A stretch of 64,000 bases of DNA from Ruania suaedae (lineage in GTDB: Bacteria; Actinomycetota; Actinomycetes; Actinomycetales; Beutenbergiaceae). Both the position numbers and the translations under genes were made by a program. This document shows, one piece after another, positions 56,702 to 64,000 of the stretch (positions within the stretch are counted from its first letter, which is position 1; the number at the start of each line of letters is the position of its first letter). The stretch spans positions 2,728,001 to 2,792,000 of the forward strand of contig NZ_CP088018.1 in NCBI RefSeq assembly GCF_021049265.1, given 5' to 3'. The notes under the pieces are model-generated. The model ran no database searches. It saw only the letters and a list, made by a program, of their open reading frames with translations, and was not told the origin of the DNA.

Positions 56702-58078
56702 CTAGTCGAGCCCGGTGGCCACCGGCCGTGCTTCGTCGGCCGACCACTGCGACCAGGACCCGGGGTACAGGCGGGCCTCGATGCCGACGGCGGCCAGCGC
56801 CGCCACCTCGTGTGCGGCGGTCACGCCCGATCCGCAGTACACCACCACGTCCTCGGCGTCCCGGGCACCGAGCGACTCGAACCGGCGGCGCAGCTCATCG
56901 CTGGTGCGGAACTGCTGGCGCTCGTCGAGGTTGTCGGCCGTGGGGGCGCTGACGGCGCCGGGGATGTGACCGGCGCGGGGGTCGACCGGTTCCACCTCAC
57001 CGGCGTAGCGCTCCTGCGCACGGGCGTCGAGCAGCACCCCGCGTGCGGGGGTGGCGGCGGCCTCGTCGGCGTCGGCGACCGGCATGTGATCGGGCGAGAG
57101 CGTGATCGTGCCCGGGGCCACCTGCACCTCCCCGTCCTCCATGATGCCGCCGTTCTCGCTCCAGGCGCGCAGGCCACCGTCGAGGATGCGCACATCCGGC
57201 ACGCCCGCCCAGCGCAGCAGCCACCAGGCCCGGGCTGCTGACATCCCACCGGAGTCGTCGTAGACCACGACCGGATCGCCGTCATCCAGACCCCACCGCT
57301 CGGCGGCGGCCTGCAGCGTCTCCAGGCTCGGCAGCGGGTGGCGTCCGTCATCGCTGCCGGCGGCGGACGCGAGATCGTGGTCGAGGTCGACGAACTGCGC
57401 GCCGGGCACGTGCCCGGCCAGGTAGAAGCGCCGCCCGTCCGGCTCGGCGAGCGACCACCGCACGTCCAGCACCGTCAACGGCACGCTGGAGGAGATCAGC
57501 TCGGCCAGCTCGTCGGCGGAGATCAGCACCCTGCGGCGCAACGGGTCTGCCTCGGTCATCGCTTGCGTCTCCTCGACTGGCTCGACGATCTCCGCGCCCA
57601 CGGGGCCGGGACTCCTGCTCGCTCTCAACCGTAACCGCATGACCACCGCGTCCGCCCCCTCGGGCTGGTAGTACCCGCGCCGCACGCCCAGCGCCTCGAA
57701 CCCGAACGAGACGTACAGCGCCTGCGCCCCGGCGTCGGTGGCACGCACCTCCAGCAGCACGCTCTCGGATCCGGCCGAGCGAGCCCGGCCGATCAGTTCG
57801 GCCAGCATCCGCCCGGCGTGCCCGCGGCGGCGGTGCGCCGGGTCGACGCCCACGGTCATCACCGAGGCGTCCACGCCGAGGGCGATGCCGGCGTACCCCA
57901 CCAGGTGCGAGCCGGTCACGGCCGCCACGTAGGCGCGATCCGGCAGCGCGAGCTCGTCCTCGTAGACCTCCCGGCTCCAGCTCGCCGGTCCGAACAGCAC
58001 CGGTTCGAGTGCCATCACGGCCGGCAGATCCGAGCGCAGCAGCGGCCGCAAGTCCGCCGAGCCTGCGGCCGCAGTCAC
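56702..58078 (-). CDS. rimI: RimI N-acetyltransferase fused in frame to a two-domain sulfurtransferase
   Basis: A single 458-residue open frame with no stop between two normally separate genes. Residues 1-150 are a GNAT acetyltransferase of RimI type (LRPLLRSDLPAVMALEPVLFG, VMTVGVDPAHRRRGHAGRMLAELI, LEVRATDAGAQALYVSFGFEALGVRRGYY). A linker of about 25 residues follows. Residues 174-458 are a thiosulfate/3-mercaptopyruvate sulfurtransferase with active-site Cys415 in VVYCGSGVTAAHEV. Met174 has a GAGGAGA, so a separate sulfurtransferase could also be made. A +1-frame stop TGA at 57627-57625 and a TTA codon at 57634-57632 lie where RimI usually ends, so a lost frame must be considered. The GTG start overlaps the tsaB stop by 4 nt. 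Confidence 0.85.
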   Translation of the reverse strand: MTAAAGSADLRPLLRSDLPAVMALEPVLFGPASWSREVYEDELALPDRAYVAAVTGSHLVGYAGIALGVDASVMTVGVDPAHRRRGHAGRMLAELIGRARSAGSESVLLEVRATDAGAQALYVSFGFEALGVRRGYYQPEGADAVVMRLRLRASRSPGPVGAEIVEPVEETQAMTEADPLRRRVLISADELAELISSSVPLTVLDVRWSLAEPDGRRFYLAGHVPGAQFVDLDHDLASAAGSDDGRHPLPSLETLQAAAERWGLDDGDPVVVYDDSGGMSAARAWWLLRWAGVPDVRILDGGLRAWSENGGIMEDGEVQVAPGTITLSPDHMPVADADEAAATPARGVLLDARAQERYAGEVEPVDPRAGHIPGAVSAPTADNLDERQQFRTSDELRRRFESLGARDAEDVVVYCGSGVTAAHEVAALAAVGIEARLYPGSWSQWSADEARPVATGLD

Positions 58079-58782
58079 CGGCCGGTGGGCTGTCCGGCGG
58101 CCACGTGCACGTCCGGCCGGCGCAGGTAGAGGGCGTCGGTGGGCTGGGCCACACCGGCCTCGGCGCGCTGCAGTGCCAGGCGCCCCAACCATGCAGGATC
58201 CACGACGGCGGCCCCCGCCCGCGCGGGGTCGCTCACCTGGGCGGCCAGCTCGTCCGGATACAAAGCCAGTCCCCGGCCCACCACGCTACCTGCGCGCACC
58301 AGGTCCTCATGGTCGGCGGCCACCTGCGCGGCTGCGGCGACGCCCGGCCCGGCCACGATGTGCACCCCCGCGGACTCCTCGCGCCGGTACCGGCCCCAGT
58401 ACACCTCGCGGCGGCGCGCATCGGTGGTCACGAGCACCTCCGCACCCCCGGCGGCGTCCTCCAGCGCCGCGGCCGCGATCGCGTCCAGGGAGCTGACACC
58501 ATGCACCGGCACCTCGCGCGCCTGGGCGAACAGGCGCGCCGTCACCAGTCCCACCCGCAGTCCGGTGAAGGGCGCGGGCCCGGTGCCCACGGCGATCGCA
58601 CTCACGTCGGAGGCCTCGAGACCACACGACTGCAGGCATCCCACGATCAGCGGGGTGAGGTTCTCCACGTGCCGGCGCGGGTCGTCGCTGCGGGCGGCAG
58701 CAAGAATGCGCCCCGCGCTCAGCACCGCCACCGCGGCCCCGTCAGAGGTGTCCAGGCACAGCAGGAGGGAGTTGGGGGTCAC
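58075..58782 (-). CDS. tsaB: tRNA threonylcarbamoyladenosine biosynthesis protein TsaB
   Basis: Pseudo-enzyme partner that bridges TsaD and TsaE. The 235-residue protein has the ASKHA start LLCLDTSDGAAVAVLS, VGTGPAPFTGLRVGLVTARLFA and VHGVSSLDAIAAAAL plus ARRREVYWGRYR. GTG 58782 lies 4 nt after the tsaE stop. It overlaps the RimI-fusion gene by 4 nt. Confidence 0.93.
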   Translation of the reverse strand: MTPNSLLLCLDTSDGAAVAVLSAGRILAAARSDDPRRHVENLTPLIVGCLQSCGLEASDVSAIAVGTGPAPFTGLRVGLVTARLFAQAREVPVHGVSSLDAIAAAALEDAAGGAEVLVTTDARRREVYWGRYRREESAGVHIVAGPGVAAAAQVAADHEDLVRAGSVVGRGLALYPDELAAQVSDPARAGAAVVDPAWLGRLALQRAEAGVAQPTDALYLRRPDVHVAAGQPTGR

Positions 58783-58786
58783 GTCC

Positions 58787-59344
58787 CTACCCTACGACCG
58801 CGCCCGGCAACTCGACCCCGTTCCAGCGGGCGCCGACCGGGCGCAGCACCACCCGCCGGGGCTGATCGGCGGCGGCGGCCTGCCCCAGCTCGACGCCCGC
58901 GCCCTCGACCCCGCGCGGACGCACCAGGTCGATTTCGAGCCGGTCCTGCGCGAGCCCTTCGACCAGCCCGGCGCCCCACTCGACCACGGTGACCGACTCG
59001 GCCATCGAGGAGTCCAGGTCGAGCGCGTCGACCTCGGCGATGGAGGCGAGCCGATAGGCGTCCACGTGGATCAGACCTGGCCCGTCCCCGGTGGGCGCGT
59101 GCTCGCGGGCGATGATGAAGGTCGGTGAGGCGACGCGCCCGCGCACGCCGAGACCCTCGCCGATCCCCTGGGTCAGGGTGGTCTTGCCCGCGCCGAGGTC
59201 GCCGGTGAGGATCACCAGGTCACCCGCGCGCAGCACCCGTGCCAGGCGACGGCCGAGCTCCCGGGTGGCGGCCGCATCGGTCAGCTGCCTCGCCGTGGCC
59301 CCCGCCTCGGCCTGCTTCCCGCTCGCCCGTGCGCTGCCCGTCAT
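58787..59344 (-). CDS. tsaE: tRNA threonylcarbamoyladenosine biosynthesis ATPase TsaE
   Basis: A 185-residue P-loop ATPase. Walker A is LTGDLGAGKTTLTQG (Lys54), followed by VRGRVASPTFIIAREH, IHVDAYRLASIAEVDALDL and VTVVEWGAGLVEGL. The C-terminal stretch after the core is longer than in E. coli. ATG 59344 follows AGGAGC and starts 4 nt after the alr stop. Confidence 0.95.
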   Translation of the reverse strand: MTGSARASGKQAEAGATARQLTDAAATRELGRRLARVLRAGDLVILTGDLGAGKTTLTQGIGEGLGVRGRVASPTFIIAREHAPTGDGPGLIHVDAYRLASIAEVDALDLDSSMAESVTVVEWGAGLVEGLAQDRLEIDLVRPRGVEGAGVELGQAAAADQPRRVVLRPVGARWNGVELPGAVVG

Positions 59345-59348
59345 CTGC

Positions 59349-60485
59349 TCATGCTCCTGTCCCTCGGTAGACCCGCGGCACCCGGGGCCCGATCTGCGTG
59401 ACGATCTCGTAGCTGATCCCCCCGACGGCGTCCGCCCAGTCCTGCGCGGTCGGCTCGCCCTGGGAGCCGCTACCGAACAGCACGGCCTTCTCGCCCGCGG
59501 CCACCGGCAGGTCACCCACGTCCAGCACGAACTGATCCATGCACACCCGCCCGGCGATACGCACCTGCCGTCCGGCGACCTGCACCGGTGCGGCGTTGCT
59601 CGCCCGCCGCGGGATGCCGTCGGCATAACCCAGCGGCACGGTGGCGAGGGTGGTCAGGGCGGAGGTGACGTAGGTGTGGCCGTAGGAGACGCCCTGCCCG
59701 GCCTCGGCCCCCTTGACCACGTGCAGATCCGCCTCCACCCGCATCGCCGGGGTGAGTCCGACCTGGGGCGAGGGGTGTGTCTGCGGCATCGGGGAGAGTC
59801 CGTAGACGGCGATCCCGGGCCGCACGAGGTCGTAGTGCGCCTGCGGCACCGCGATGGTGCCTGCCGAGTTCGCCAGATGGCGCACCTCCACCCGGGCACC
59901 GGCGGCCTCGGCACGCCGCACGGCCTCGTCGAAGACAGCGATCTGGTCGCTGACACCGGGCTGACCGTCCTCGTCGGCGCGGGCGAGGTGGGACCAGACG
60001 CCTACCAGCCGGACGAGACCCTCGGCCTCCAGCCGGAGCGACTCGTGCAGCATCTCGGTCCAGGTGTCCAGGAACGACCCGCCGCGGCCGAGCCCGGTGT
60101 CGACCTTGAGGTGCAGCCGGGCGGTGGTGCCGGTGACGCGGGCGGCCGCGGCGATCTCGGCGAGCGCCCAGGGCGCCGGGGCGGAGATGTCGATGCCGGC
60201 TCGCAGGACGTCGGCCAGCGGAGCACCGGGGCCGTACAGCCAGGTCAGCACCGGGGCCGTGATCCCGGCAGCGCGCAGCGCCAGGGCTTCGGGCAGCTGC
60301 GCGGCTCCGAGCCAGTCGGCGCCTCCGCGCAGCGCCGCGCGTGCCGCCGGCACCAGCCCGTGGCCATAGGCGTCACCCTTGACGACGGCCATCAGTTGCG
60401 CGGTCGGCGCACACTCGCGCAGCCGGCCGACGTTCGCCGCGATCGCGTCCAGGTCGACGACGGCGCGTCCCGGGTAGTAGGTCAC
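59349..60485 (-). CDS. alr: Alanine racemase
   Basis: PLP enzyme making D-alanine for peptidoglycan. The 378-residue protein has the PLP lysine Lys36 in LMAVVKGDAYGHG, RLHLKVDTGLGRGG, VWSHLARADE, RPGIAVYGLSP and the second-subunit base region GQGVSYGHTYV, as well as CMDQFVLDVG. GTG 60485 follows ACTGGAG; in-frame ATGs further upstream are less well placed. It lies between nnr and tsaE. Confidence 0.95.
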   Translation of the reverse strand: MTYYPGRAVVDLDAIAANVGRLRECAPTAQLMAVVKGDAYGHGLVPAARAALRGGADWLGAAQLPEALALRAAGITAPVLTWLYGPGAPLADVLRAGIDISAPAPWALAEIAAAARVTGTTARLHLKVDTGLGRGGSFLDTWTEMLHESLRLEAEGLVRLVGVWSHLARADEDGQPGVSDQIAVFDEAVRRAEAAGARVEVRHLANSAGTIAVPQAHYDLVRPGIAVYGLSPMPQTHPSPQVGLTPAMRVEADLHVVKGAEAGQGVSYGHTYVTSALTTLATVPLGYADGIPRRASNAAPVQVAGRQVRIAGRVCMDQFVLDVGDLPVAAGEKAVLFGSGSQGEPTAQDWADAVGGISYEIVTQIGPRVPRVYRGTGA

Positions 60486-60544
60486 GGCTCCAGTCTGCCA
60501 CCGCAGCGTAGCCGCCATGCGCGCTCGCGGGGGCGTCCTCCCGC

Positions 60545-62044
60545 TCACCGGAGCAGCTGCGCCACCGTTGCCGGCAGGGCCGCCACGAGGTCCGACGGCA
60601 CGATCGGCCCGCCGGGGTTGGCGTGGTGGGCGGCCAGTCCGTGCACGAGTGCGGCGGCCGCGGCGACCTCGGCGGCCGGCGCCCGCGCTGTGGCCAGCAG
60701 CGCGCCGGCGACCCCGGCGAGGACATCACCGGTGCCGGCCGTGGCCAGCCAGGGCGGGCCGTCCGCCTGCGTCAGGAGAGCGCCGTCGGGGTCGGCGATC
60801 ACGGTGATCGCTCCCTTGAGCAGCACCGTCGCACCGGTGGTCTCGGCCGCGATCCGTGCCCACCGCGCCGGTTCGGCCTCCACCTGAGCCCGGTCCACCT
60901 CGTGGCCTCGCCCGCCCAGCAGCTCGGCGAGCTCGCCGGCGTGCGGGGTGAGCACACTGCGCCGCCGCCGGTTGACCTGCGGGTCGGTGGGCAGCGCGGC
61001 GAGCGCCCCGGCGTCCCAGACGATCCCCGGTAGCGGCGCATGCGAGCGGGCGGCAGCCTCGTCGGCCTGCGCCACCAGGTGCAGCGCCCGCTCCCGGTCG
61101 GCGGCATCGCTCATTCCCGGGCCGAGCACCAGGGCCTGCACGCGCCCGGCGCCGGTGACGACCTCGGGGTAATGATCGAGCACCCGGTCGGCAACCGCGG
61201 GCTCGTCGACCAGGTAGCGGACCATCCCGCAGCCGGTACGCAGCGCCGCGCCCACGGTGAGCACCGCCGCACCCGGATAGCGAGCGGATCCCGCGACGAC
61301 GCCGAGCACGCCGCGGGTGTACTTGTGGTCGCCGACGCCCGGGACCGGCCACAGCCGGGCGACGTCGGCGGGCTCGAGGCGGCGCACGAGCGGTTCCTGG
61401 CCTGCGAAGGCGGCACCCAGATCGAGGTCGAGCACCTCGACCCGGCCGGCGAGCCCGGCGGCCGGGGGCAGCAGTAGCCCAGCCTTCATGGCCCCCATGG
61501 TCAGCGTGCGGTCGGCGCGTAGCACCGGCCCGTCGACCGGCCCGCCCTCGGCGCCCGTCCCGCTGGGGGTGTCGACGGCCAGCACCCGGACCGCCCGTTC
61601 CTGGCGCAGGCCCGCCAACCGATCCACGACGGCGGCGCTCGCCCCCCGCAACCCTCCTCGCGCCCCGATGCCGGCCATCGCATCGACCCAGACCTGGGCG
61701 AGGGCGGCCTCGCGGAGCCAGGCGTCGCCGTCGGAGGTCAGCAGCCGGACGCCGCGGCACCGGGCGTACTGCGCCCCCTCGAGGTGGACGTCCTCCCGCA
61801 CGAGCAGCGCATCGACGCCGATGCCGCGCTCGGCGAGCAGCCCGGCGGCGTAGAGGCCGTCGCCGCCGTTGTTCCCGCCGCCGACGAGCACGAACACCCG
61901 GGCGCGATGGCGCGGCAGGTGGGCCAGCTCGGACCGGACGGCCGCGGCGACGCCCTGGGCGGCCCAGCGCATCAGCGGACGGCCCTCCGCCAGAGCCGGT
62001 GCCTCGGCGGCGCGGACGGCGTCGGCTCCGTAGCCGCAGATCAT
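60545..62044 (-). CDS. nnrD: Bifunctional NAD(P)H-hydrate repair enzyme (epimerase and ADP-dependent dehydratase)
   Basis: A 499-residue repair enzyme for hydrated NAD(P)H. The N-terminal YjeF epimerase domain (1-215) has [17 protein letters not shown]. The C-terminal ribokinase-like dehydratase domain (about 235-499) has [46 protein letters not shown] and the [15 protein letters not shown] nucleotide site. ATG 62044 follows GGAGGGG and overlaps the acpS stop by 4 nt. The N-terminal half is the nnrE activity. Confidence 0.94.
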   Translation of the reverse strand: MICGYGADAVRAAEAPALAEGRPLMRWAAQGVAAAVRSELAHLPRHRARVFVLVGGGNNGGDGLYAAGLLAERGIGVDALLVREDVHLEGAQYARCRGVRLLTSDGDAWLREAALAQVWVDAMAGIGARGGLRGASAAVVDRLAGLRQERAVRVLAVDTPSGTGAEGGPVDGPVLRADRTLTMGAMKAGLLLPPAAGLAGRVEVLDLDLGAAFAGQEPLVRRLEPADVARLWPVPGVGDHKYTRGVLGVVAGSARYPGAAVLTVGAALRTGCGMVRYLVDEPAVADRVLDHYPEVVTGAGRVQALVLGPGMSDAADRERALHLVAQADEAAARSHAPLPGIVWDAGALAALPTDPQVNRRRRSVLTPHAGELAELLGGRGHEVDRAQVEAEPARWARIAAETTGATVLLKGAITVIADPDGALLTQADGPPWLATAGTGDVLAGVAGALLATARAPAAEVAAAAALVHGLAAHHANPGGPIVPSDLVAALPATVAQLLR

Positions 62045-62397
62045 GGGTTCCCCTCCGCGATCGCGACCGCCGACGCGATCCCGGCGTCGTGCGAGATCGA
62101 CAGATGCCACGAGGCCACGCCACGTGCCTGCGCGGCGGCGAACACGGTGCCGCGCAGGTCGACCACCGGTGCGCCTCCGGGTACCCGGTGCACGGTCGCA
62201 TCCTGCCAGCTCATGCCCCCCGGGGCGCCGAGCGCCTTCGCAATGGCCTCCTTGGCCGCGAACCGTGCGGCGAGCGAGGCCGGAGGCAGCTCGCGCTCGT
62301 CCGGGGTGAACAAGCGCTCGCGCAGCCCGGGTGCGCGCTCGAGGGTGGCGAGGAAGCGCTCCACGTCCACCACGTCGATCCCGACACCCACGATCAC
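62041..62397 (-). CDS. acpS: Holo-[acyl-carrier-protein] synthase
   Basis: Transfers phosphopantetheine from CoA to ACP. The 118-residue protein has the metal-binding [12 protein letters not shown] (Asp8) and [13 protein letters not shown] motifs with [21 protein letters not shown] 62397 follows GGAGA and places the VGVGIDVV motif at the normal N-terminus; longer frames upstream read Arg/Ser-rich spacer. It begins 19 nt after the glmS stop. Confidence 0.95.
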   Translation of the reverse strand: MIVGVGIDVVDVERFLATLERAPGLRERLFTPDERELPPASLAARFAAKEAIAKALGAPGGMSWQDATVHRVPGGAPVVDLRGTVFAAAQARGVASWHLSISHDAGIASAVAIAEGNP

Positions 62398-62416
62398 GCG
62401 ATCACGTCTCCATCCG

Positions 62417-64000
62417 CTACTCGACCGTGACCGACTTGGCGAGGTTGCGCGGCTGGTCCACGTCCAGGCCCTTCGCAGTCGCGAGGGCGGCGGCAAAGAT
62501 CTGCAGCGGGACCACGGTCACCAGCGGCGCGAGCAGCGTCGGGGTCTGCGGCACGCGGAAGACGACGTCGGCGAACGGCTCGACGGCGTCGTCCCCCTCC
62601 TCGGCGATCACCAGGGTGCGGGCACCGCGGGCCCGGATCTCCTGGATGTTGGAGATGACCTTGGCGTGCAGCGCATCCCGCCCGCGTGGGGAGGGCGCGA
62701 TGACGAAGACAGGCTGCCCCTCCTCGACGAGCGCGATCGGGCCGTGCTTGAGCTCGCCGGCCGCGAACCCCTCGGCGTGGATATAGGCGAGCTCCTTGAG
62801 CTTGAGTGCACCTTCGAGCGCGACCGGGAAGCCGACGTGGCGTCCGAGGAACAGCACGGTGGGTTCGTCGGCGAGCTCACGGGCGACCCGCGTGACGTGG
62901 TCCTCGGTGTCGACCACCTGCTGGATGCGCTCAGGCATCAGCCGCAGCTGCTCGAGGTCCTCGGCGATCTCGTCGGGGAACTTGTTGCCTCGCAGCTGCG
63001 CGAGATAGAGGCCGAGCAGGTAGCAGGAGGTGATCTGGGCGAGGAACGCCTTCGTCGACGCGACGGCGACCTCGGGACCGGCGTGGGTGTAGAGGACCGC
63101 GTCGGACTCGCGCGCGATGGTCGAGCCGTGGGTGTTGACGATGGCGAGCACCTTGGCACCCTGCTCGCGGGCGTGACGCACGGCCATGATCGTGTCCATC
63201 GTCTCCCCCGACTGGGAGACCGCCACGACGAGCGTCTTCTCGCTGACCACGGGGTCGCGGTATCTGAACTCGTGCGCCAGCTCGACCTCCACCGGGATGC
63301 GGCACCAGTGCTCGATCGCGTACTTGGCCACGTGCCCGGCGTAGGCGGCCGTGCCGCAGGCGACCACGACGATCTTGTCCACCGAGCGCATCACGGTCTC
63401 GGAGATGCGCATCTCGTCCAGGATCAGCTCGCCGGTCTCGCCGATACGGCCGAGGAGGGTGTCGGCCACGGCCTGGGGCTGGTCGTGGATCTCCTTGTTC
63501 ATGAAGGTCGCGAACCCGCCCTTGACGGCCGCGTCGGCCGACCAGTCGACGGTGAAGCGGCGCGGCTGGACGACCGTGCCGTCGGCCGCGGTGACGACCA
63601 CGTTTTCGGCGGTGATCGTGACGATCTCGTCCTGGCCCATCTCCATGGCCTCGCGAGTGGAGGCGATGAAGGCGGACACGTCACTGCCCAGGAAGTTCTC
63701 CCCCTCGCCCAGGCCGATCACCAGCGGCGAGTTACGCCGTGCACCGACGACGGTGCCCGGCTGGTCGGCGTGCACGGCGAGCAGGGTGAACGCACCCTCG
63801 AGCCGTTCGACGACCTGGCGCATGGCGGCGGTCAGGTCGGCCGTCTGCGCGTAGGCCCGGCCGAGCAGGTGGGCGACGACCTCGGTGTCGGTCTCGGAGA
63901 GGAAGGTCACGCCGTCGCCCGCCAGCTCGCTCTTGAGGGAGTGGAAGTTCTCGATGATCCCGTTGTGGATGACGGCGAGGCGCCCGTCGGCGCCGAGGTG
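62417..64000 (-). CDS. glmS: Glutamine-fructose-6-phosphate aminotransferase (isomerizing), partial
   Basis: Makes glucosamine-6-phosphate, entry to UDP-GlcNAc. The window holds the last 527 residues; the first roughly 85-90, including the catalytic N-terminal Cys, lie beyond the right edge. Visible are [12 protein letters not shown] of the glutaminase domain, then two SIS domains ([79 protein letters not shown]) and the C-terminal NLAKSVTVE. First gene seen of the leftward run. Confidence 0.96.
   Translation of the reverse strand, partial: HLGADGRLAVIHNGIIENFHSLKSELAGDGVTFLSETDTEVVAHLLGRAYAQTADLTAAMRQVVERLEGAFTLLAVHADQPGTVVGARRNSPLVIGLGEGENFLGSDVSAFIASTREAMEMGQDEIVTITAENVVVTAADGTVVQPRRFTVDWSADAAVKGGFATFMNKEIHDQPQAVADTLLGRIGETGELILDEMRISETVMRSVDKIVVVACGTAAYAGHVAKYAIEHWCRIPVEVELAHEFRYRDPVVSEKTLVVAVSQSGETMDTIMAVRHAREQGAKVLAIVNTHGSTIARESDAVLYTHAGPEVAVASTKAFLAQITSCYLLGLYLAQLRGNKFPDEIAEDLEQLRLMPERIQQVVDTEDHVTRVARELADEPTVLFLGRHVGFPVALEGALKLKELAYIHAEGFAAGELKHGPIALVEEGQPVFVIAPSPRGRDALHAKVISNIQEIRARGARTLVIAEEGDDAVEPFADVVFRVPQTPTLLAPLVTVVPLQIFAAALATAKGLDVDQPRNLAKSVTVE

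Overview
The window is about 71 percent G+C, gene-dense, and reads as ordinary chromosome of a high-GC Actinomycetota. Mycothiol-conjugate amidase (Mca), a WhiB-family iron-sulfur regulator next to guaB and groES, a short GntR regulator, many GTG starts, and ATGA/GTGA stop-start overlaps all point there. The mix of housekeeping genes plus a plant-glycan locus looks most like Micrococcales (Ruania/Beutenbergia/Georgenia-like). That family-level placement is an inference, not something the sequence proves. I see no phage, IS element, CRISPR array or integrase.

Layout. 1-13 kb: 5' end of ispH, a DUF418 membrane protein, the xseA-xseB-PfkB kinase-carbonic anhydrase run, an HTH-MurA fusion with a palindromic operator, PIN-PhoH ATPase, a cis-prenyltransferase, hemolysin III, PPK2 with a lysine-rich tail, and a tightly overlapped mca-membrane peptide-nitrilase operon. 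13-26 kb: DUF4307-greA, an AI-2E family transporter, a left-handed beta-helix acyltransferase fused to a second large domain, FKBP, a Bax-inhibitor-1 protein, an ABC exporter with a NarL-type two-component pair, GNAT, a lipoprotein and a transmembrane Ser/Thr kinase. 26-37 kb: a tRNA with a UAA anticodon, NDH-2, family-5 uracil-DNA glycosylase, YbaK, a GntR/membrane-protein pair with twin operators, a DnaQ-like exonuclease, an ABC exporter, and the guaB-MerR / whiB3 / groES neighbourhood with a perfect CIRCE element.

37-48.6 kb is the accessory carbohydrate locus: TetR regulator, GH2 beta-galactosidase, CE7 acetyl esterase, a binding-protein-dependent sugar ABC importer, GH95 alpha-L-fucosidase and a ROK repressor. 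The enzymes suggest removal of O-acetylated fucosyl-galactosyl side chains (xyloglucan type). 48.6-53.9 kb: PrsW-like protease, a THUMP-like methyltransferase, a GCS2 ligase, and a PadR/HAAS-membrane-protein pair governed by a long inverted repeat.

53.9-64 kb is one long leftward cell-wall and tRNA-modification run: glmS, acpS, nnr, alr, tsaE, tsaB, rimI, tsaD and a GH3 lipoprotein. Its standout feature is that rimI has no stop codon and reads in frame into a rhodanese-type sulfurtransferase, placing a predicted RimI-sulfurtransferase fusion inside the t6A (Tsa) gene cluster. That fusion, the HTH-MurA operator, the twin GntR operators, the PadR inverted repeat and the short-arm UAA tRNA are the observations most worth checking.
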